Origin: an uncultured Alistipes sp. | GTDB lineage: Bacteria; Bacteroidota; Bacteroidia; Bacteroidales; Rikenellaceae | Length of the DNA: 33,965 bases | NCBI GenBank assembly: GCA_949286165.1 | Contig: CASDZK010000017.1 | Coordinates: forward strand, 1-33,965 | Reading direction: 5' to 3' | Part shown: piece after piece, positions 33,679 through 33,965 of the stretch | Position numbering within the stretch: position 1 is the stretch's first letter | Layout: every line of letters begins with the position of its first letter | The notes under the pieces: generated by a model | Seen by the model: the letters and a program-made list of their open reading frames with translations, nothing else | Database searches by the model: none | What the model was told of the DNA's origin: nothing | Program-made: the position numbers and the translations under genes

Positions 33679-33965
33679 ATGAAAAAGATCACGTTAAAGT
33701 CCGTAAAATAAACGTTTCGGGAAAAACTGTTGAACGAACAGGAAATGGATTTATTAAAAGGAGGCGACGGTTATAATACGGAGTTGAAATATCCTTGTAC
33801 AGGAAGATACGTCAACGGACAGGCGACACCGCCAGGCGATATTTTCGCTTTTTCTTCACAAGAGGCCCAACAGGAATACCTACGAATACTCGGCATGAAT
33901 TCCAGCATGCAAGTAGGTTATAGTTTTTGCATAATATCTCCCGATCAAAGCGAATACGGATACGA
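33679..33965 (+). pseudogene. GG-leader (double-glycine) precursor peptide gene with an in-frame TAA; runs off the window
   Basis: From ATG 33679 the frame reads MKKITLKSVK, then TAA (33709-33711), and then in the same frame TFREKLLNEQEMDLLKGG, followed by a core that is still open at the right edge. The MKKxxLK start, the acidic-aliphatic ExEMxxLKGG end and the length of the leader match the Bacteroidota GG-leader natural-product precursors, whose leader is cut after Gly-Gly by a C39-peptidase exporter. The visible core (about 66 residues, two cysteines, rich in Gln/Ser/Tyr) is not a known bacteriocin to me. A CAA to TAA change would explain the stop. Other possibilities are a downstream start (TTG 33730 or ATG 33745), stop readthrough or an assembly error. 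No peptidase or maturation gene is in view; they could lie beyond the edge. Confidence 0.7.

Noticed and set aside
1..33965. CRISPR array, prophage or integrase/attachment sites
   Set aside because: I found no regularly spaced direct repeats, no phage structural genes, and no integrase or recombinase gene. The one tRNA gene (14254-14326) has no visible partial copy nearby.

Overview
The window is chromosomal DNA from a member of the Bacteroidota, most likely a gut-type Bacteroidales. The evidence is the Bacteroidota promoter form (TTTG, 19-20 bp, TAnnTTTG; best in front of lepA, rimP and lpxC), a fused LpxC-FabZ, DUF4369/TlpA and SUMF-type lipoprotein/cytochrome genes, a gut-type gad cluster, and a precursor peptide with the GG-leader form common in this phylum. 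I cannot name the genus.

Layout. 1-1.7 kb: the 3' end of a large TonB-plug/macroglobulin-like surface protein, then a Cys-containing secreted protein of unknown family. 1.8-3.6 kb: lepA on the minus strand. 4.2-7.4 kb: a two-gene unit made of a four-heme NapC/NrfH-like cytochrome fused to a SUMF (formylglycine-enzyme-like) domain, and a DUF2961/GH172-like lipoprotein. 7.7-14.2 kb: catalase, glutaminase, Glu/GABA antiporter and an ion channel on the minus strand, with glutamate decarboxylase divergent. 14.25-14.8 kb: tRNA-Thr(CGU) and the RNase P RNA. 14.9-17.7 kb: fmt, a GNAT acetyltransferase, a cupin and a Crp-like regulator. 17.8-23.7 kb: a TlpA-like thioredoxin lipoprotein, then an operon with a GH38-like alpha-mannosidase and a GH20 beta-hexosaminidase. 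24.6-29.2 kb: the rimP-nusA-infB operon. 29.4-31.6 kb: lpxC-fabZ and lpxA. 31.7-33.5 kb: a thioesterase and a sialate O-acetylesterase-like gene. 33.68 kb to the end: a GG-leader precursor peptide gene broken by an in-frame TAA.

How the genes work together. GlsA makes glutamate and ammonia from glutamine. GadB consumes a proton in converting glutamate to GABA. GadC exchanges GABA for glutamate. With the channel and the neighbouring catalase this reads as an acid/oxidative-stress island. The mannosidase-hexosaminidase operon fits foraging on host glycans. rimP-nusA-infB, lepA, fmt, rnpB and the tRNA are core expression genes, and lpxC-fabZ/lpxA make lipid A.

The least ordinary items are the stop-interrupted GG-leader peptide, the cytochrome-SUMF fusion beside a GH172-like protein that appears to lack family acidic residues, a gad-linked channel with TVGSN where TVGYG is expected, a terminator-like hairpin in the rimP leader, and a sharp AT-rich patch inside the first gene. 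I see no CRISPR array, intact insertion sequence, prophage or complete new defence system.
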